In this document: one piece after another, positions 8,397-17,762 of the stretch
How the letters are laid out: every line of letters begins with the position of its first letter
How positions within the stretch are numbered: the first letter of the stretch is position 1
Assembly: GCF_900105135.1 (NCBI RefSeq)
Contig: NZ_LT629741.1
Coordinates: 1,364,001 to 1,428,000 of the forward strand
DNA length: 64,000 nucleotides
Direction: 5' to 3'
Origin: Gramella sp. MAR_2010_147
GTDB lineage: Bacteria > Bacteroidota > Bacteroidia > Flavobacteriales > Flavobacteriaceae
Notes under the pieces: model-generated
What the model saw: only the letters and a program-made list of their open reading frames with translations
The model's database searches: none
What the model was told of the DNA's origin: nothing
Program-made: the position numbers and the translations under genes

Positions 8397-9518
8397 TTAT
8401 TTTTTTTTAAAAAAATACCTATTCTCCCCTATTCCAAATTTTTCGCTTGAATAAGGAATATTTTTATAAATATACTCTACCCGGTCAAATTTGACACCTC
8501 TATTAAGTCTATGAATAGAAGTTGCTCCATTTAATACCAATTGACTTTCAATATCCTCCTTTGCCAAACGTGTATTTATAGGGACCATTACATGATCCAA
8601 CATATAAAAAACCCTATTAGGCGGAATATTTAAAGATTTCATTACTTGTTGAGCAAAGGATTTATTTACTTTTTTCATGATAGCTCTAAGTAGCTCAATT
8701 TGATCCCAAAACAAACCTCCAGGATCCTCAATTAGATACAGCCATCCATATCCACCAGGTTTTAATACACGAAGTTGTTCAGAAATACCTTGTTTCCAAT
8801 TTTCTGTATGGTGTAATACACCATTACTAAAAACAAAATCATATTTTTCATCTTCATAAGGCATATCTAATACCGATCCCAAGTCAAACTCAATATTATC
8901 AATATTAGCCATTTTAACTCTGGCCCTTGCATCCTGTATTCCAATTTCAGAGTAATCCAATCCAACTGCACTCTTTGCTCCTAACAATTTCCACGCAGCT
9001 GTATATCTACCCCCTCCAGAACCCTGATCTAATACTTTCATTTTTCTAAGTTCCGGAATATGTATGTCATTTATTTTTAACCTTGTTTCCAAAAGATCTT
9101 TGGCTTCGTCAAAAAAGCTATAGTGATCAAATTCCTGAAATAATTTTCCATAATGAATTCCTGTATGGACCTTAATTTCTTCGGGGAATTCCGGAATTTT
9201 ATCATCTATCATAATCTGAGACATTAATTCTTCTAATGGTCCAGACTCTATTATATTAGAAGTAAGTTTTTTAAGCTTAAACAAATCTTCTTTAAAAGAA
9301 ATTACTGGATTTTTATCCCCCATTAAGTTTCTCTCAAAGGCATTAAATAAAAATGGTACAGCTAGTGTTCTTAAATAATCATAAAAGTTCGTTTTTGGTA
9401 AGCTGTTAAAGAATTCAATTATTTGAGCTGGCATTTGGCCGTAGGTGCCAGTTTGAATGCACTTTACAATTTCCGCATCAGAATTAACATTTCGAATATC
9501 TTGATTCTCTGCAAACAT
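8397..9518 (-). CDS. Class I SAM-dependent methyltransferase with long N-terminal extension
   Basis: Residues 160-290 form a Rossmann methyltransferase: motif I VLDQGSGGGRYT (162-173), acidic loop GLDYSEIG, motif IV region FVFSNGVLHHTENW, and LKPGGYGWLYL. The first 155 residues (with FYDYLRTLAVPFLFNAFERN) are an additional helical segment of unknown role. It lies between neuA and neuC, so methylation of the nonulosonic acid or of a nearby residue is a reasonable inference. It could also act on a terminal sugar for chain-length capping. Confidence 0.82.
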   Translation of the reverse strand: MFAENQDIRNVNSDAEIVKCIQTGTYGQMPAQIIEFFNSLPKTNFYDYLRTLAVPFLFNAFERNLMGDKNPVISFKEDLFKLKKLTSNIIESGPLEELMSQIMIDDKIPEFPEEIKVHTGIHYGKLFQEFDHYSFFDEAKDLLETRLKINDIHIPELRKMKVLDQGSGGGRYTAAWKLLGAKSAVGLDYSEIGIQDARARVKMANIDNIEFDLGSVLDMPYEDEKYDFVFSNGVLHHTENWKQGISEQLRVLKPGGYGWLYLIEDPGGLFWDQIELLRAIMKKVNKSFAQQVMKSLNIPPNRVFYMLDHVMVPINTRLAKEDIESQLVLNGATSIHRLNRGVKFDRVEYIYKNIPYSSEKFGIGENRYFFKKK

Positions 9519-9569
9519 TCTATTAAGATTTTTTCCCTTTTAGAATATGATTTCTATAAAAGGACATAT

Positions 9570-10730
9570 TTAGTAAGTGATTGTTTTCGATGAGCTGAGT
9601 TCCGTCGTTGCTAAAATATTGGCAATGATTTTACCGGAATACCCTTCACCATAGATCGCTGATGGTGTATATAAAGGCCGCCGATATAATTCCTGTATTC
9701 CATTTAAAATTTCCATTTCAGAATATGGTAAGTCTGTAACATTTTCGGCCCGCAATCTTCTATTCTGTCGGTTACCAATATTGATTACCGGTAAACCCAG
9801 GGAACTGGCTTCTCTAATTCCAACGCTAGAATTACCAATAAGAAGTTTCGAAAATTTAAGTAAACGTAAAAAATCCAGAGGTTCCATATTCTTAAAAAAA
9901 TGAATGTTTCCTGGATCATTAAGCTCCCGATAAGCACGTATTCCATTAGAAGTTCCATCAGATCCTGCATCAACATTTGGCCAAAACCAGAATGTGGGCA
10001 AACCGCTTTTATGTACAGCCCTTAGAGTTTCTTCTATATGTATTCTCGAACTTTTAAATTCCGTTGTAACGGGGTGTTGCATTACAATTTGATAACCTTT
10101 TTTCCAGTCAATATTTTCACCTACACCTCCATATTTCTGAAGAGGATCAAAATTTAGTTCTAATTCGTTTTCAATCTGTTTAACTAGATCAATTGAAGGA
10201 CATCCCGTATTAATCACTTTTCGTGGTTCTTCTCCTAATTTAATTACCCGATCTCTGGCATCGTCACTGGATACCAGGTGTAGATCAGCCAGTTTCGTAT
10301 TAGCATGTCTAACCTTTTCATCTATACTCCCGGTCACCTCCCCTCCCTGAATATGCACCAGGGGGATATTCTGATAGGCCGCGGCAATGGAGGTAGCAAT
10401 AGTCTCAAACCTGTCGGCTATGGTTACAACTGCATCAGGTTGCAGGTTATAAAACACATTTGTTAGTTCCATTACTCCAATCCCCGTGGTTTTAGCCATA
10501 GTAGTAGGGTTTTCTCCCTCCAGGACCATAAAGACCTTTGTAGCAGCTTTAAAACCGTCTTTCTCGATGAAATCTGCGGCGTTTCCATATCTATCCAATA
10601 ATGCCGAACCGGCTATTACCAGCTGAAGTTCCAAAGATAGATGAGCTTCGATAGCAGTAAGAGCGGACTTAATACGACTATAAGACGGTCGGGCAGTTAC
10701 AACTACACAGATTTTTCTTCGCTTTTTCAT
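9570..10730 (-). CDS. neuC: Hydrolysing UDP-GlcNAc 2-epimerase (NeuC-like)
   Basis: Converts UDP-GlcNAc (or a UDP-diamino sugar) to the free 2-epimer, the substrate of NeuB. Conserved marks are VVTARPSYSRIKSAL (9-23), HIQGGEVTGSIDEKVRHA near 126-143 and GNSSVGIREASSLGLPVINIG in the C-terminal nucleotide-binding half. Length (386 aa) is typical. The GGE-TGS-DE pattern separates it from the WecB type encoded at 19081..20187. ATGA overlap with the gene upstream shows tight coupling. A LegG-type role in legionaminic acid synthesis is the main alternative. Confidence 0.88.
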   Translation of the reverse strand: MKKRRKICVVVTARPSYSRIKSALTAIEAHLSLELQLVIAGSALLDRYGNAADFIEKDGFKAATKVFMVLEGENPTTMAKTTGIGVMELTNVFYNLQPDAVVTIADRFETIATSIAAAYQNIPLVHIQGGEVTGSIDEKVRHANTKLADLHLVSSDDARDRVIKLGEEPRKVINTGCPSIDLVKQIENELELNFDPLQKYGGVGENIDWKKGYQIVMQHPVTTEFKSSRIHIEETLRAVHKSGLPTFWFWPNVDAGSDGTSNGIRAYRELNDPGNIHFFKNMEPLDFLRLLKFSKLLIGNSSVGIREASSLGLPVINIGNRQNRRLRAENVTDLPYSEMEILNGIQELYRRPLYTPSAIYGEGYSGKIIANILATTELSSSKTITY

Positions 10731-11368
10731 CTTGAAAATTTTCTAATTTGGAAATGAAATTTTGAAGTTAACTTTAATTTAAACCATTCTAAAAAATGAG
10801 TAAAGTGAGGATCCGTAAATATCACTTTAATACCTCCCTGGTAATGCTCTTTAGCTCGGTTTGAGTAATAACTATTCTTCTTGCTGGTTATCAAATGTAC
10901 GAACTTCGAACTGGGAAAAAGATTTTGACAAATTTCTGTTTGCTCCTTTCTGTCTCCTTCTACCAAAATAATACAATGATCATTCATGATATGCTTTATG
11001 GATTTCAAATTAGATTCTTTACCATCAATTATTATCAAGTCAAATTCTATATCTCTTGGCAAATTCTGAATAGAAGGGAATAATTTTAGAAAGCTATAAT
11101 CTTTACCGAGGTTTTCAGGTAATTTAGAAAGACAAAATTCGTTATTTTCGGTGCCGTAAACCTTAGGTCCGTACTCATTTTTATAAGCCTTAATTATAGA
11201 GTCAGAAATAGTACCTATGCCGACACCCACTTCAAGAATATTCTCTGGTTTAAATTTATTTATAAAATTAAGAATTTCGCCCAATGCATACTCACTAGTA
11301 ATGAACTGACTCCCTTCAGTTCTTGAAAATTTACTGTATTGCTCTTTTATAAAATCCTTTTTATTCAT
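10727..11368 (-). CDS. Small class I methyltransferase-like protein
   Basis: A 213-residue protein with a Rossmann motif I ILEVGVGIGTISDSI (about 40-54) and FDLIIIDGKESNLKSI in the motif IV region, as in class I O-methyltransferases. The acidic residue of motif II is present (YGTENNEF). The substrate is unknown. It overlaps neuB by 8 bp at its start and neuC by 4 bp at its end, so it is made with the nonulosonic acid enzymes and may modify that sugar. Confidence 0.7.
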   Translation of the reverse strand: MNKKDFIKEQYSKFSRTEGSQFITSEYALGEILNFINKFKPENILEVGVGIGTISDSIIKAYKNEYGPKVYGTENNEFCLSKLPENLGKDYSFLKLFPSIQNLPRDIEFDLIIIDGKESNLKSIKHIMNDHCIILVEGDRKEQTEICQNLFPSSKFVHLITSKKNSYYSNRAKEHYQGGIKVIFTDPHFTHFLEWFKLKLTSKFHFQIRKFSR

Positions 11369-12362
11369 TCAAAATATCTTTCTCCTTTAAAAAATCCCAT
11401 TTATTAAGGTTATTCTTAAGTTTCTTCCCCATTACTTCTCTAAATTCTTTGGCATCTATCCCTTTATCTTTTGGCTTTTTAGCCTCCATATCTTCAAATT
11501 TAAGTATATGCCCTTTCCTTAAATTTTTATTTACTGCCAAAGATTTCTCAAAAATAGATTTTAATTTTTCATATTCTCTATTATCCGATTTATCTACCGG
11601 ATTCATTAAGGCTTTTGAAATATTTCTTACTGAGCTAACCAATTCTGTAATCTCATCAATTTCTAAAGAGGAAGTTGCATCAGGACCAAAACTTTTTCTA
11701 CTGAATACTGCATGAAATTCAAGAATTTCAGCGCCAAGAGTTGTAGCAGCTATACAGGTCTCTTTTTTTGCGGAATGATCTGAATAACCTACCTCAACTT
11801 TATATCGCTCCCTTAGTTCTGGTATCACATTCAATCCATATTGCTCGGGCTGTGTAGGATATGCGGTAGTGCATTGCAAGATACTGTAAGGTACCTTTCT
11901 TTCCTTTAAAAATTCAACAGTCGAATCCAGTTCAGAAAAAGAACTCATTCCGGAAGATAGAATTACCGGTTTCCCGGTGTTTGCAATTTTTTCCAGGAGT
12001 AAGAAATTGTTAACCTCACCAGAACCTATCTTATATCGTTCTACTCCTAATTCTTCCAGGAGATCTACTGCTTTATTGCTAAAAGGAGAAGCTAAAAATT
12101 CAACTTTTTTTTCTGCACACCTATCTTTCAGAATTTTCCATTCTTCGGGAGTAAACTGCATTCTTTTCCAGTAATCGAATCTTGTTTTATCCTGCTCAGA
12201 AAACTTGATCCTGAAAGGCTCATAAATGCTACTCTCTGCTTCTGCAATATGTACTTGGAATTTCACAGCGTCCACCCCAGTTTCTGCGAGCGCATCAATA
12301 TAAGAAAGAGCCATTCCAAGACTTCCCTCATGGGCCTGACCTACTTCAGCGATTATAAACAT
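11361..12362 (-). CDS. neuB: Nonulosonic (sialic-type) acid synthase (NeuB-like)
   Basis: Condenses phosphoenolpyruvate with a hexosamine (ManNAc or a diamino analogue) to a nine-carbon acid. The TIM-barrel opens with FIIAEVGQAHEGSLGMA (2-18) and VDAVKFQVH; KIGSGEVNNFLLLE, SSGMSSFSELD and VGYSDHS follow. The C-terminal part (about 275-325), with NLRKGHILKFEDMEAKKP, matches the SAF/antifreeze-like domain of NeuB proteins. Length (333 aa) fits. It is grouped with neuC and neuA; no LegB/LegC-type genes are seen nearby, which slightly favours a simple sialic acid. Confidence 0.9.
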   Translation of the reverse strand: MFIIAEVGQAHEGSLGMALSYIDALAETGVDAVKFQVHIAEAESSIYEPFRIKFSEQDKTRFDYWKRMQFTPEEWKILKDRCAEKKVEFLASPFSNKAVDLLEELGVERYKIGSGEVNNFLLLEKIANTGKPVILSSGMSSFSELDSTVEFLKERKVPYSILQCTTAYPTQPEQYGLNVIPELRERYKVEVGYSDHSAKKETCIAATTLGAEILEFHAVFSRKSFGPDATSSLEIDEITELVSSVRNISKALMNPVDKSDNREYEKLKSIFEKSLAVNKNLRKGHILKFEDMEAKKPKDKGIDAKEFREVMGKKLKNNLNKWDFLKEKDILNE

Positions 12363-12365
12363 AAA

Positions 12366-13241
12366 TTATACTTTTAAAATAATATTAATTGCCCCAGCCA
12401 TTAGTTCCTCATCTGTAAAATCTGTAAAATCAGGATGCAAATTGAGAGCTTCAAATTTCCTGTAATATTCTGAATTTCTATCAGGTACTTCATAGGTAAG
12501 ATGGACAATTTTAAGATCCAGGTTATTAAATATCTCTAAATACTCTGGTAACCTTAATCTATTGTGATAATCAAACCTGGTTTGTTTCTTTTGCCATTCC
12601 CTTCGTGAATACTTTAGAAAATCCTGAAGGGAAAGCTCTTTATCCAAATAGGCCCTGTGGTCTCCGGGAGAAATAAGATGTACAATATGAGCTCCCGGCT
12701 TTAATTCCTTTTTAAATTTGAGGTGCATAGATTTAATTGTTTCTGGTCTCAAATGCTCCAATACGAAACGGGAAAAGACCAGATCACAATTTGTAAGCTT
12801 TTGGTCTAAAATATTTGAGTTAGGGTAATACTTGATCGCTTCAGGAAGTGAGTAAGCTGACTCTTTAACCTTGTTGATTTCTACTTCATATTCTCCCGAA
12901 AAAGCCTCATTTAACTTTTCAATATTTTCCCTTTGATAATGCCTATTAAGGTCAAAAGTTTCAACTTTTTCTGCTTTTCCCATGTAGCGAAAAAAGTAAG
13001 GCATTAGGGGTAACCAACCCGATCCTATTTCTATAACAACCCGATCTTTAATCTCTATTCCTTGTTCCCGGGTTATATCTTGGAAAGTCCTGAAAGTGTT
13101 ATGTGAAGATCTAATTTTAAAATCCAGGTTCTCCTTACTGAATAACTCCTGAACTTTATGATAAACCTGCTCCCCCTGCTTATTAGGCAGGATCTCTAAA
13201 AACCTGAAAAAAAAACTCTTAAACGTTAGTTTTAAAGACAT
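12366..13241 (-). CDS. Class I SAM-dependent methyltransferase
   Basis: Motif I is VVIEIGSGWLPLMPYF (68-83), followed by an acidic loop ETFDLNRHYQ and CDLVFSRFVLEHLRPE, with the late motif LKPGAHIVHLISPGDH. The SPGDHRAYLD stretch is typical of glycan-locus methyltransferases that act on sugars. Length (291 aa) is normal. It sits 3 bp from neuB and 3 bp from the next glycosyltransferase, so it is part of the same message. The methylated position is unknown. Confidence 0.8.
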   Translation of the reverse strand: MSLKLTFKSFFFRFLEILPNKQGEQVYHKVQELFSKENLDFKIRSSHNTFRTFQDITREQGIEIKDRVVIEIGSGWLPLMPYFFRYMGKAEKVETFDLNRHYQRENIEKLNEAFSGEYEVEINKVKESAYSLPEAIKYYPNSNILDQKLTNCDLVFSRFVLEHLRPETIKSMHLKFKKELKPGAHIVHLISPGDHRAYLDKELSLQDFLKYSRREWQKKQTRFDYHNRLRLPEYLEIFNNLDLKIVHLTYEVPDRNSEYYRKFEALNLHPDFTDFTDEELMAGAINIILKV

Positions 13242-13244
13242 GAA

Positions 13245-14324
13245 CTAAGAAAATTTTATAGCAACTTCTATTTCGTAATTGTCATGATTTACCTTTACGG
13301 AATATGGTATATCGCGATAAAATGAAATTAGATGCAACAATACCTTATCGTTTACCTCTGTTAAAGTATAATATTCAGGCACTTTTTTACCTAAAAGTCT
13401 TTTGGTCTTATATTTTAAAGTGTCCTCAAAAGGATCTGTAACAATCCTTATCTTTATAATTCCCGTTTTAAAACCAGGTAATTGTCCGAATAAGACATCT
13501 TCTACCTGTCGTTTCTCATTAGTAACTTCCTTGAATAATGCGGCCTCTTCCAGTTCATCAAATTCTTCTTTGCTTAGATTTTCACCCCAAGAATCATTAT
13601 TAATCTTTGTTATTCCATTTTTCATAGCATTTTTAAGATGCTGATGATTCAGGGGAAGTATTCCTGAAAGCTTAAGTTCGGAAGTTGATCCTGTTCTCTC
13701 GCGGCTTTGGTAAGAAGGATGCCATTGATGTAATAATAAGAGTTCTTCATCATAAAATTTAACCCCGTAACCCGCATTTTTCAATCTTATGTGCATATCG
13801 GTATCTTCAGCTCCCCAGAAATGATAAAATTCGTCAAACCCATTTAATTCCTTTAACTGAGCAACAGGAAAAAGACTTAACCCTGTTGCTTCGTTTGTAC
13901 TTAACCTGTAATCTGAATATTCACTAAATGCTTTGGTCTTCCGGCTTTCTGATGAACTTAAATAACCTACCTGAAAATAAGTGGTCTGTCCTGTTTTCGT
14001 CAAATTATAAGCCGTTTCCACAAATTCGGGATGAAAAATAACATCCACATCTGCAACAAAACAAAAGTCCGTTTTTAAATTTTTGATCACCGAATTGAGA
14101 GCCCTGCTTTTATTCCAGGGCTGGTATTGAGTGGGATAAAACTGGTAGCTAATAAAAGGATAGTTTTGGCACAATCTTTTTATATCTACAGCCAGATCAG
14201 GAGTAGATCCATAATCAATAAAGAAAACTTCAAAGTTCTTATTGGTTTGTTCTAAGAGTGAATCGAAAGATCTTTTTATCCTTTTTGAGTCCCTATTACG
14301 ATATGGATATAATATTGAAAGCAT
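13245..14324 (-). CDS. Family 2-like glycosyltransferase, chondroitin-polymerase/galactosyltransferase type
   Basis: The N-terminal GT-A domain starts LSILYPYRNRDSKRIKRS and has DVD at 92-94 in CFVADVDVIFHPEF. The second half carries FWGAEDTDMHIRLKNAGYG, the acceptor motif of the glyco_transf_7C group, followed by HQWHPSY, which supplies a conserved histidine. The last 90 residues are less conserved. It overlaps the PP-loop gene by one base. It likely forms one linkage of the repeat; the sugar is unknown. Confidence 0.85.
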   Translation of the reverse strand: MLSILYPYRNRDSKRIKRSFDSLLEQTNKNFEVFFIDYGSTPDLAVDIKRLCQNYPFISYQFYPTQYQPWNKSRALNSVIKNLKTDFCFVADVDVIFHPEFVETAYNLTKTGQTTYFQVGYLSSSESRKTKAFSEYSDYRLSTNEATGLSLFPVAQLKELNGFDEFYHFWGAEDTDMHIRLKNAGYGVKFYDEELLLLHQWHPSYQSRERTGSTSELKLSGILPLNHQHLKNAMKNGITKINNDSWGENLSKEEFDELEEAALFKEVTNEKRQVEDVLFGQLPGFKTGIIKIRIVTDPFEDTLKYKTKRLLGKKVPEYYTLTEVNDKVLLHLISFYRDIPYSVKVNHDNYEIEVAIKFS

Positions 14325-15493
14325 TATGAGTTAAAGATCCTTTTTAATTTTAATTTTTGACGATATAATATATTCTTAATCATATAAAAGTAGATTTCTG
14401 AATCTATCTGGTTCATTTCTTTTATAACTCTTATTAACTCTCTGTCTAGCGTTAGCTTTTTCTTTTTGGACAGTAGCCAACCAATATACTTCTTCTTGTT
14501 TTTTCTAAACTTATTAAGATCGAAGACTTTTGCATAAAATTCCAGTTTCCCCAGTATTTCCAAGGTGAGCATTGTTCTTTGACATTTATAGCACTCTGAA
14601 CAATTTATTTCATCTCTCCCTTCTATATAAGGATGAGTGCATACATCGAGATGTTCGAATGTTTGAGGGAATTCTGAGATTAGTTTGGTTCTTTCTATTC
14701 TGGAATATTTAAGTGCACTTACAAAAAAAGAGGTTGATTCTGTAGATAGGTTTGGAATTATTAGCATATCTAGATCTGCTATTTCCTTATTATTAAAAGC
14801 AAAATGATCGAAACGTGTACCAGAGGAATAATAATAATTCTTAAATAATTTCTGCAAAAGAAGTGCACAGGAAATGGTTCTAAGATTATAGGTTTCCTGA
14901 AATTTCATTTTTAAAATTTCGCTAAGATTAGAATCTACTGTAATAACTTCTCGGTTAACTTTTTCGGCAAATTGAGATACATTATTAAACCTTTCGTTGA
15001 AAATTTTCCTGGCCTTATCTCCTCCATTATCACCATGGGAGCCTACATTAAAAAAAGTGAAATATTCAATCAGATATGGACTTACTTCATCTTTATGATC
15101 AAAATAAGTAGCAAAGGAATCAATTCCGCAGGACAAACCAGTTCCTGCCGTGTTAGCTACATTAAAATCTGAAGTACATAAGGATGATGGAATAATTTTT
15201 ATTCTTTTATAATTAGGATTAACTAAACAGAACGCATCTAATAAATAATGATTAAGACTGTAAAAAAGCCTGGCTGATATAGGACCTTTTAATTTGAGAT
15301 CATGACCTGTTTTTAGACCTAAAAACAATAATCCAACAACAAAGGCATCAAGTTGTTCAACGATTAAATATTCTTTATACTTATTTGAAAAAGAATACCA
15401 TAATTTTTTCTTATTAGCTTCAATTTCAAAGTCAACTGATAATATGACCTTATCATCTCTTTTTTCTAATTGGGGCTTATCAATGATTATCAT
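14324..15493 (-). CDS. PP-loop (QueC/ExsB-like) ATP-pyrophosphatase of unknown substrate
   Basis: Not a transferase. The middle holds a PP-loop variant, TGLSCGIDSFATYF (SCGIDS at 121-126), where the usual SGGxDS has Cys for the first Gly. Toward the C-terminus are C285, C298, C301 and C304, the last three as CSECYKC followed by QRT, much like the zinc-binding CxxCxxC of QueC. Length (389 aa) exceeds QueC (about 220-240), with about 110 extra residues in front of the loop. Such enzymes adenylate a carboxylate before amide or nitrile formation. In this locus it may amidate an acidic sugar; that is inference. Confidence 0.62.
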   Translation of the reverse strand: MIIIDKPQLEKRDDKVILSVDFEIEANKKKLWYSFSNKYKEYLIVEQLDAFVVGLLFLGLKTGHDLKLKGPISARLFYSLNHYLLDAFCLVNPNYKRIKIIPSSLCTSDFNVANTAGTGLSCGIDSFATYFDHKDEVSPYLIEYFTFFNVGSHGDNGGDKARKIFNERFNNVSQFAEKVNREVITVDSNLSEILKMKFQETYNLRTISCALLLQKLFKNYYYSSGTRFDHFAFNNKEIADLDMLIIPNLSTESTSFFVSALKYSRIERTKLISEFPQTFEHLDVCTHPYIEGRDEINCSECYKCQRTMLTLEILGKLEFYAKVFDLNKFRKNKKKYIGWLLSKKKKLTLDRELIRVIKEMNQIDSEIYFYMIKNILYRQKLKLKRIFNS

Positions 15494-15494
15494 A

Positions 15495-16646
15495 TTAACC
15501 TATCAGCTGTTTTTCTATGGACCTATACTGCTTTTGCACCTCATTTTTAATATAATCCCTATCTAAAAAGGGTTTAATTCGCTCGGTATTATGCTCAATA
15601 GCCTTTTTTATAAACGCCGGGTCATTAATTGCTCTTACTATTAATTCTCTAATTTCGTTATAATTTTCAGGGTCATTAATCAAAAATCCATTTTTCTCAT
15701 GACCTATTAATTCGGAGGTGGCGCCCCCCGGATCTGACTGAATAGGAAACGAATTCATAATTATCGACTCAAGTAGTGTATTAGGCAGACCATCTGAAAT
15801 ACTATTCCCAATTGAAATTTTTGCACTGCCCATTAGTTTTAAAACTTCTGTTTGAGTAAGGTTATACTTTACGTCAAAATTATCCCACTCCAACAATCCA
15901 CTTTTTCTGGCAAATTCAAAAACTTCTTTATTTGCACCATAAACCGTGATCCTGTATTCCTTTAATTCAGATTTAATTCTAATTAAGCCTTCGAGCACCC
16001 TATTACACCTGCCCAATTTACCTTGATATCCCTTTATGATTATACCTTGCTTTTCTTTAAAGCTAGAGATAAATTTATCATATTCTTCTAAATTATACCC
16101 ACCACCTGTAGGATAAGTGCCTAAATATTTACCCTTAAATCCAAAATCCTTAGCCAATAAATAATCTCGAGAACAATCGGCAAACATATAATCAATTTCG
16201 AGTAGGGTTTCTTTTATATTCTTCAAATCCCTATCGAAGTTTTGCCTGTAAAACAAATCATTTCCCCATGCCGAATAGACCCATTTAATATTTGGAAAAT
16301 TTCGCATTACCGGCAAAATAGAGAAGGCAGCAGACTGTAGTACGAAAGAATGAACAATGTCTGGTTTAATTTCTTTAATTTTTTCTTCCAGAATAGATTT
16401 TAGATCCCTTTGATTAAGTTTATTTAGAAATTTATTTAGAACAGGAGCCTTAGATTTCAACAAATACCTTCCCGGATAATTCCATCTATTGCGCCAGCCC
16501 ACAGTTTGTTCTACAAAATCTAAACTTTTCACGTAGGTATTAGAATCAAATACATCTATCCAATAAACCTCATGATCGGTATCTCTTAATTGTTCTGCCC
16601 ATCTGAAAAAATGAATTGAAAACATGGATACCATTAGTATTCTCAT
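15495..16646 (-). CDS. GT-B glycosyltransferase (family 4-like)
   Basis: Opens with MRILMVSMFSIHFFRWAEQL, a GT-B N-terminus, then IVHSFVLQSAAF and WVYSAWGNDLFY in the acceptor domain. In the donor domain the usual E-x7-E appears as DGLPNTLLESIIMNSFPI, with Asp in place of the first Glu. SDPGGATSELI follows. Length (383 aa) is typical. It is the first gene of the block left of the divergent GT10 gene, with 123 bp between the two starts, so it may have its own promoter. Donor sugar unknown. Confidence 0.82.
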   Translation of the reverse strand: MRILMVSMFSIHFFRWAEQLRDTDHEVYWIDVFDSNTYVKSLDFVEQTVGWRNRWNYPGRYLLKSKAPVLNKFLNKLNQRDLKSILEEKIKEIKPDIVHSFVLQSAAFSILPVMRNFPNIKWVYSAWGNDLFYRQNFDRDLKNIKETLLEIDYMFADCSRDYLLAKDFGFKGKYLGTYPTGGGYNLEEYDKFISSFKEKQGIIIKGYQGKLGRCNRVLEGLIRIKSELKEYRITVYGANKEVFEFARKSGLLEWDNFDVKYNLTQTEVLKLMGSAKISIGNSISDGLPNTLLESIIMNSFPIQSDPGGATSELIGHEKNGFLINDPENYNEIRELIVRAINDPAFIKKAIEHNTERIKPFLDRDYIKNEVQKQYRSIEKQLIG

Positions 16647-16743
16647 AAAGTAATTGTGAAAATTAAATTATTACAGGATCTTTTATCTCCTTTCTTAAAA
16701 AGGCCATAATTCAAGTATTAAAAGCTAAAATAAATTAAAATGT

Positions 16744-16751
16744 TAGCTTTG
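16744..16751 (+). promoter_or_regulatory. Flavobacterial -7 promoter box for the GT10 gene
   Basis: TAGCTTTG is an exact match to the flavobacterial -7 element TAnnTTTG and lies 18 bp before the GT10 start codon. No TTG -33 element stands at the usual distance, so strength is uncertain. It would let the only plus-strand gene of the locus be read separately from the rest. Confidence 0.5.
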
Positions 16752-16769
16752 GTTAAAATAAGAAAATAA

Positions 16770-17735
16770 ATGATCAACATATTTAAAATTGGCCATTTAC
16801 CCTATACGCCCTTTGATGAAAATTTTTCTAAGGACGACCTTTTGTATTTGAATAAAAAAGGAATAAAAATAACGAAGAATAAAAATAAGGCAGATATTTT
16901 TGTTGCCGGAAATCATCGAAGTCTTAAAAAGTTTATTTTAAAAAATCCCGGGAGGAAAAATTATCTTATTTGGGCTCAGGAACCCAGATTTTCAACCACC
17001 AGTTCCTCTATTTACTACCCTTTTTTAATTTTCCCTAAAGTAAATGTAATGAACATCTATACCGGCGATGTTTTTGGAAATAATGTAACTTATCAGGAAA
17101 AGAGATTTCTTAATAAACCTCAACTTGATCTTCTAAATAAAGACTTCGAACTTTCAAATAGAAAAGTAGCAGCATTAATGTCTTATTATAATGGAGGAAA
17201 AACAAGTAAATTGATAGTCGGCGGAAGTAATATAGATCTTATTAAAAAAAGGTCCGATATTGCTCACCACTTATTATCTGAAAATATGATAGATATTTAT
17301 GGTCAGGGCTGGCCTAAAGGTATATCTATAGAAGATTCAAGGTTTACTGACAGGCATACTAGAAAGAAGGATATTTTAAAGAACTATAACTTTAATCTCT
17401 GCTTTGAAAATACGGTTTATCCTAAATATATCACAGAAAAAATTTGGGAAAGCATTGAAAACAACTGTCTTCCTATCTATTATGGCGGACCAAAAAGCTC
17501 GATCTATGAGATTTTCCCCAGGAAAAGTTTTATAGATTATTCAGAAATTGAAAATCCAGAGAAATTACTCGATTTTATTAAAAATATGAGTACTGAAGAT
17601 TTCATTAATAGATTAAATAAGTGTATAAATGTTTACAATTCCTTTACAGAAAAACCTGAAAAATTTTGGAAAGAAACTCATAAGAAAATGCTCGATAACA
17701 TCGTTAAAAAATGCAATGATATCCTTGCATCATAA
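16770..17735 (+). CDS. Family GT10 fucosyltransferase (alpha-1,3/1,4-type)
   Basis: Transfers L-fucose from GDP-fucose to an acceptor sugar. The donor-site signature is at residues 207-240: FNLCFENTVYPKYITEKIWE then NNCLPIYYGG, as in bacterial and eukaryotic alpha-1,3-fucosyltransferases. Length (321 aa) is near the short bacterial forms, and no heptad repeat tail is present. It is the only plus-strand gene between 1 and 42 kb, separated from both neighbours by AT-rich gaps, so it may be a later insertion. gmd and fcl at 25.8-27.9 kb supply its donor. Confidence 0.88.
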   Translation: MINIFKIGHLPYTPFDENFSKDDLLYLNKKGIKITKNKNKADIFVAGNHRSLKKFILKNPGRKNYLIWAQEPRFSTTSSSIYYPFLIFPKVNVMNIYTGDVFGNNVTYQEKRFLNKPQLDLLNKDFELSNRKVAALMSYYNGGKTSKLIVGGSNIDLIKKRSDIAHHLLSENMIDIYGQGWPKGISIEDSRFTDRHTRKKDILKNYNFNLCFENTVYPKYITEKIWESIENNCLPIYYGGPKSSIYEIFPRKSFIDYSEIENPEKLLDFIKNMSTEDFINRLNKCINVYNSFTEKPEKFWKETHKKMLDNIVKKCNDILAS

Positions 17736-17762
17736 AACTTCTACAAGAGCTAAGCAAAAAAA

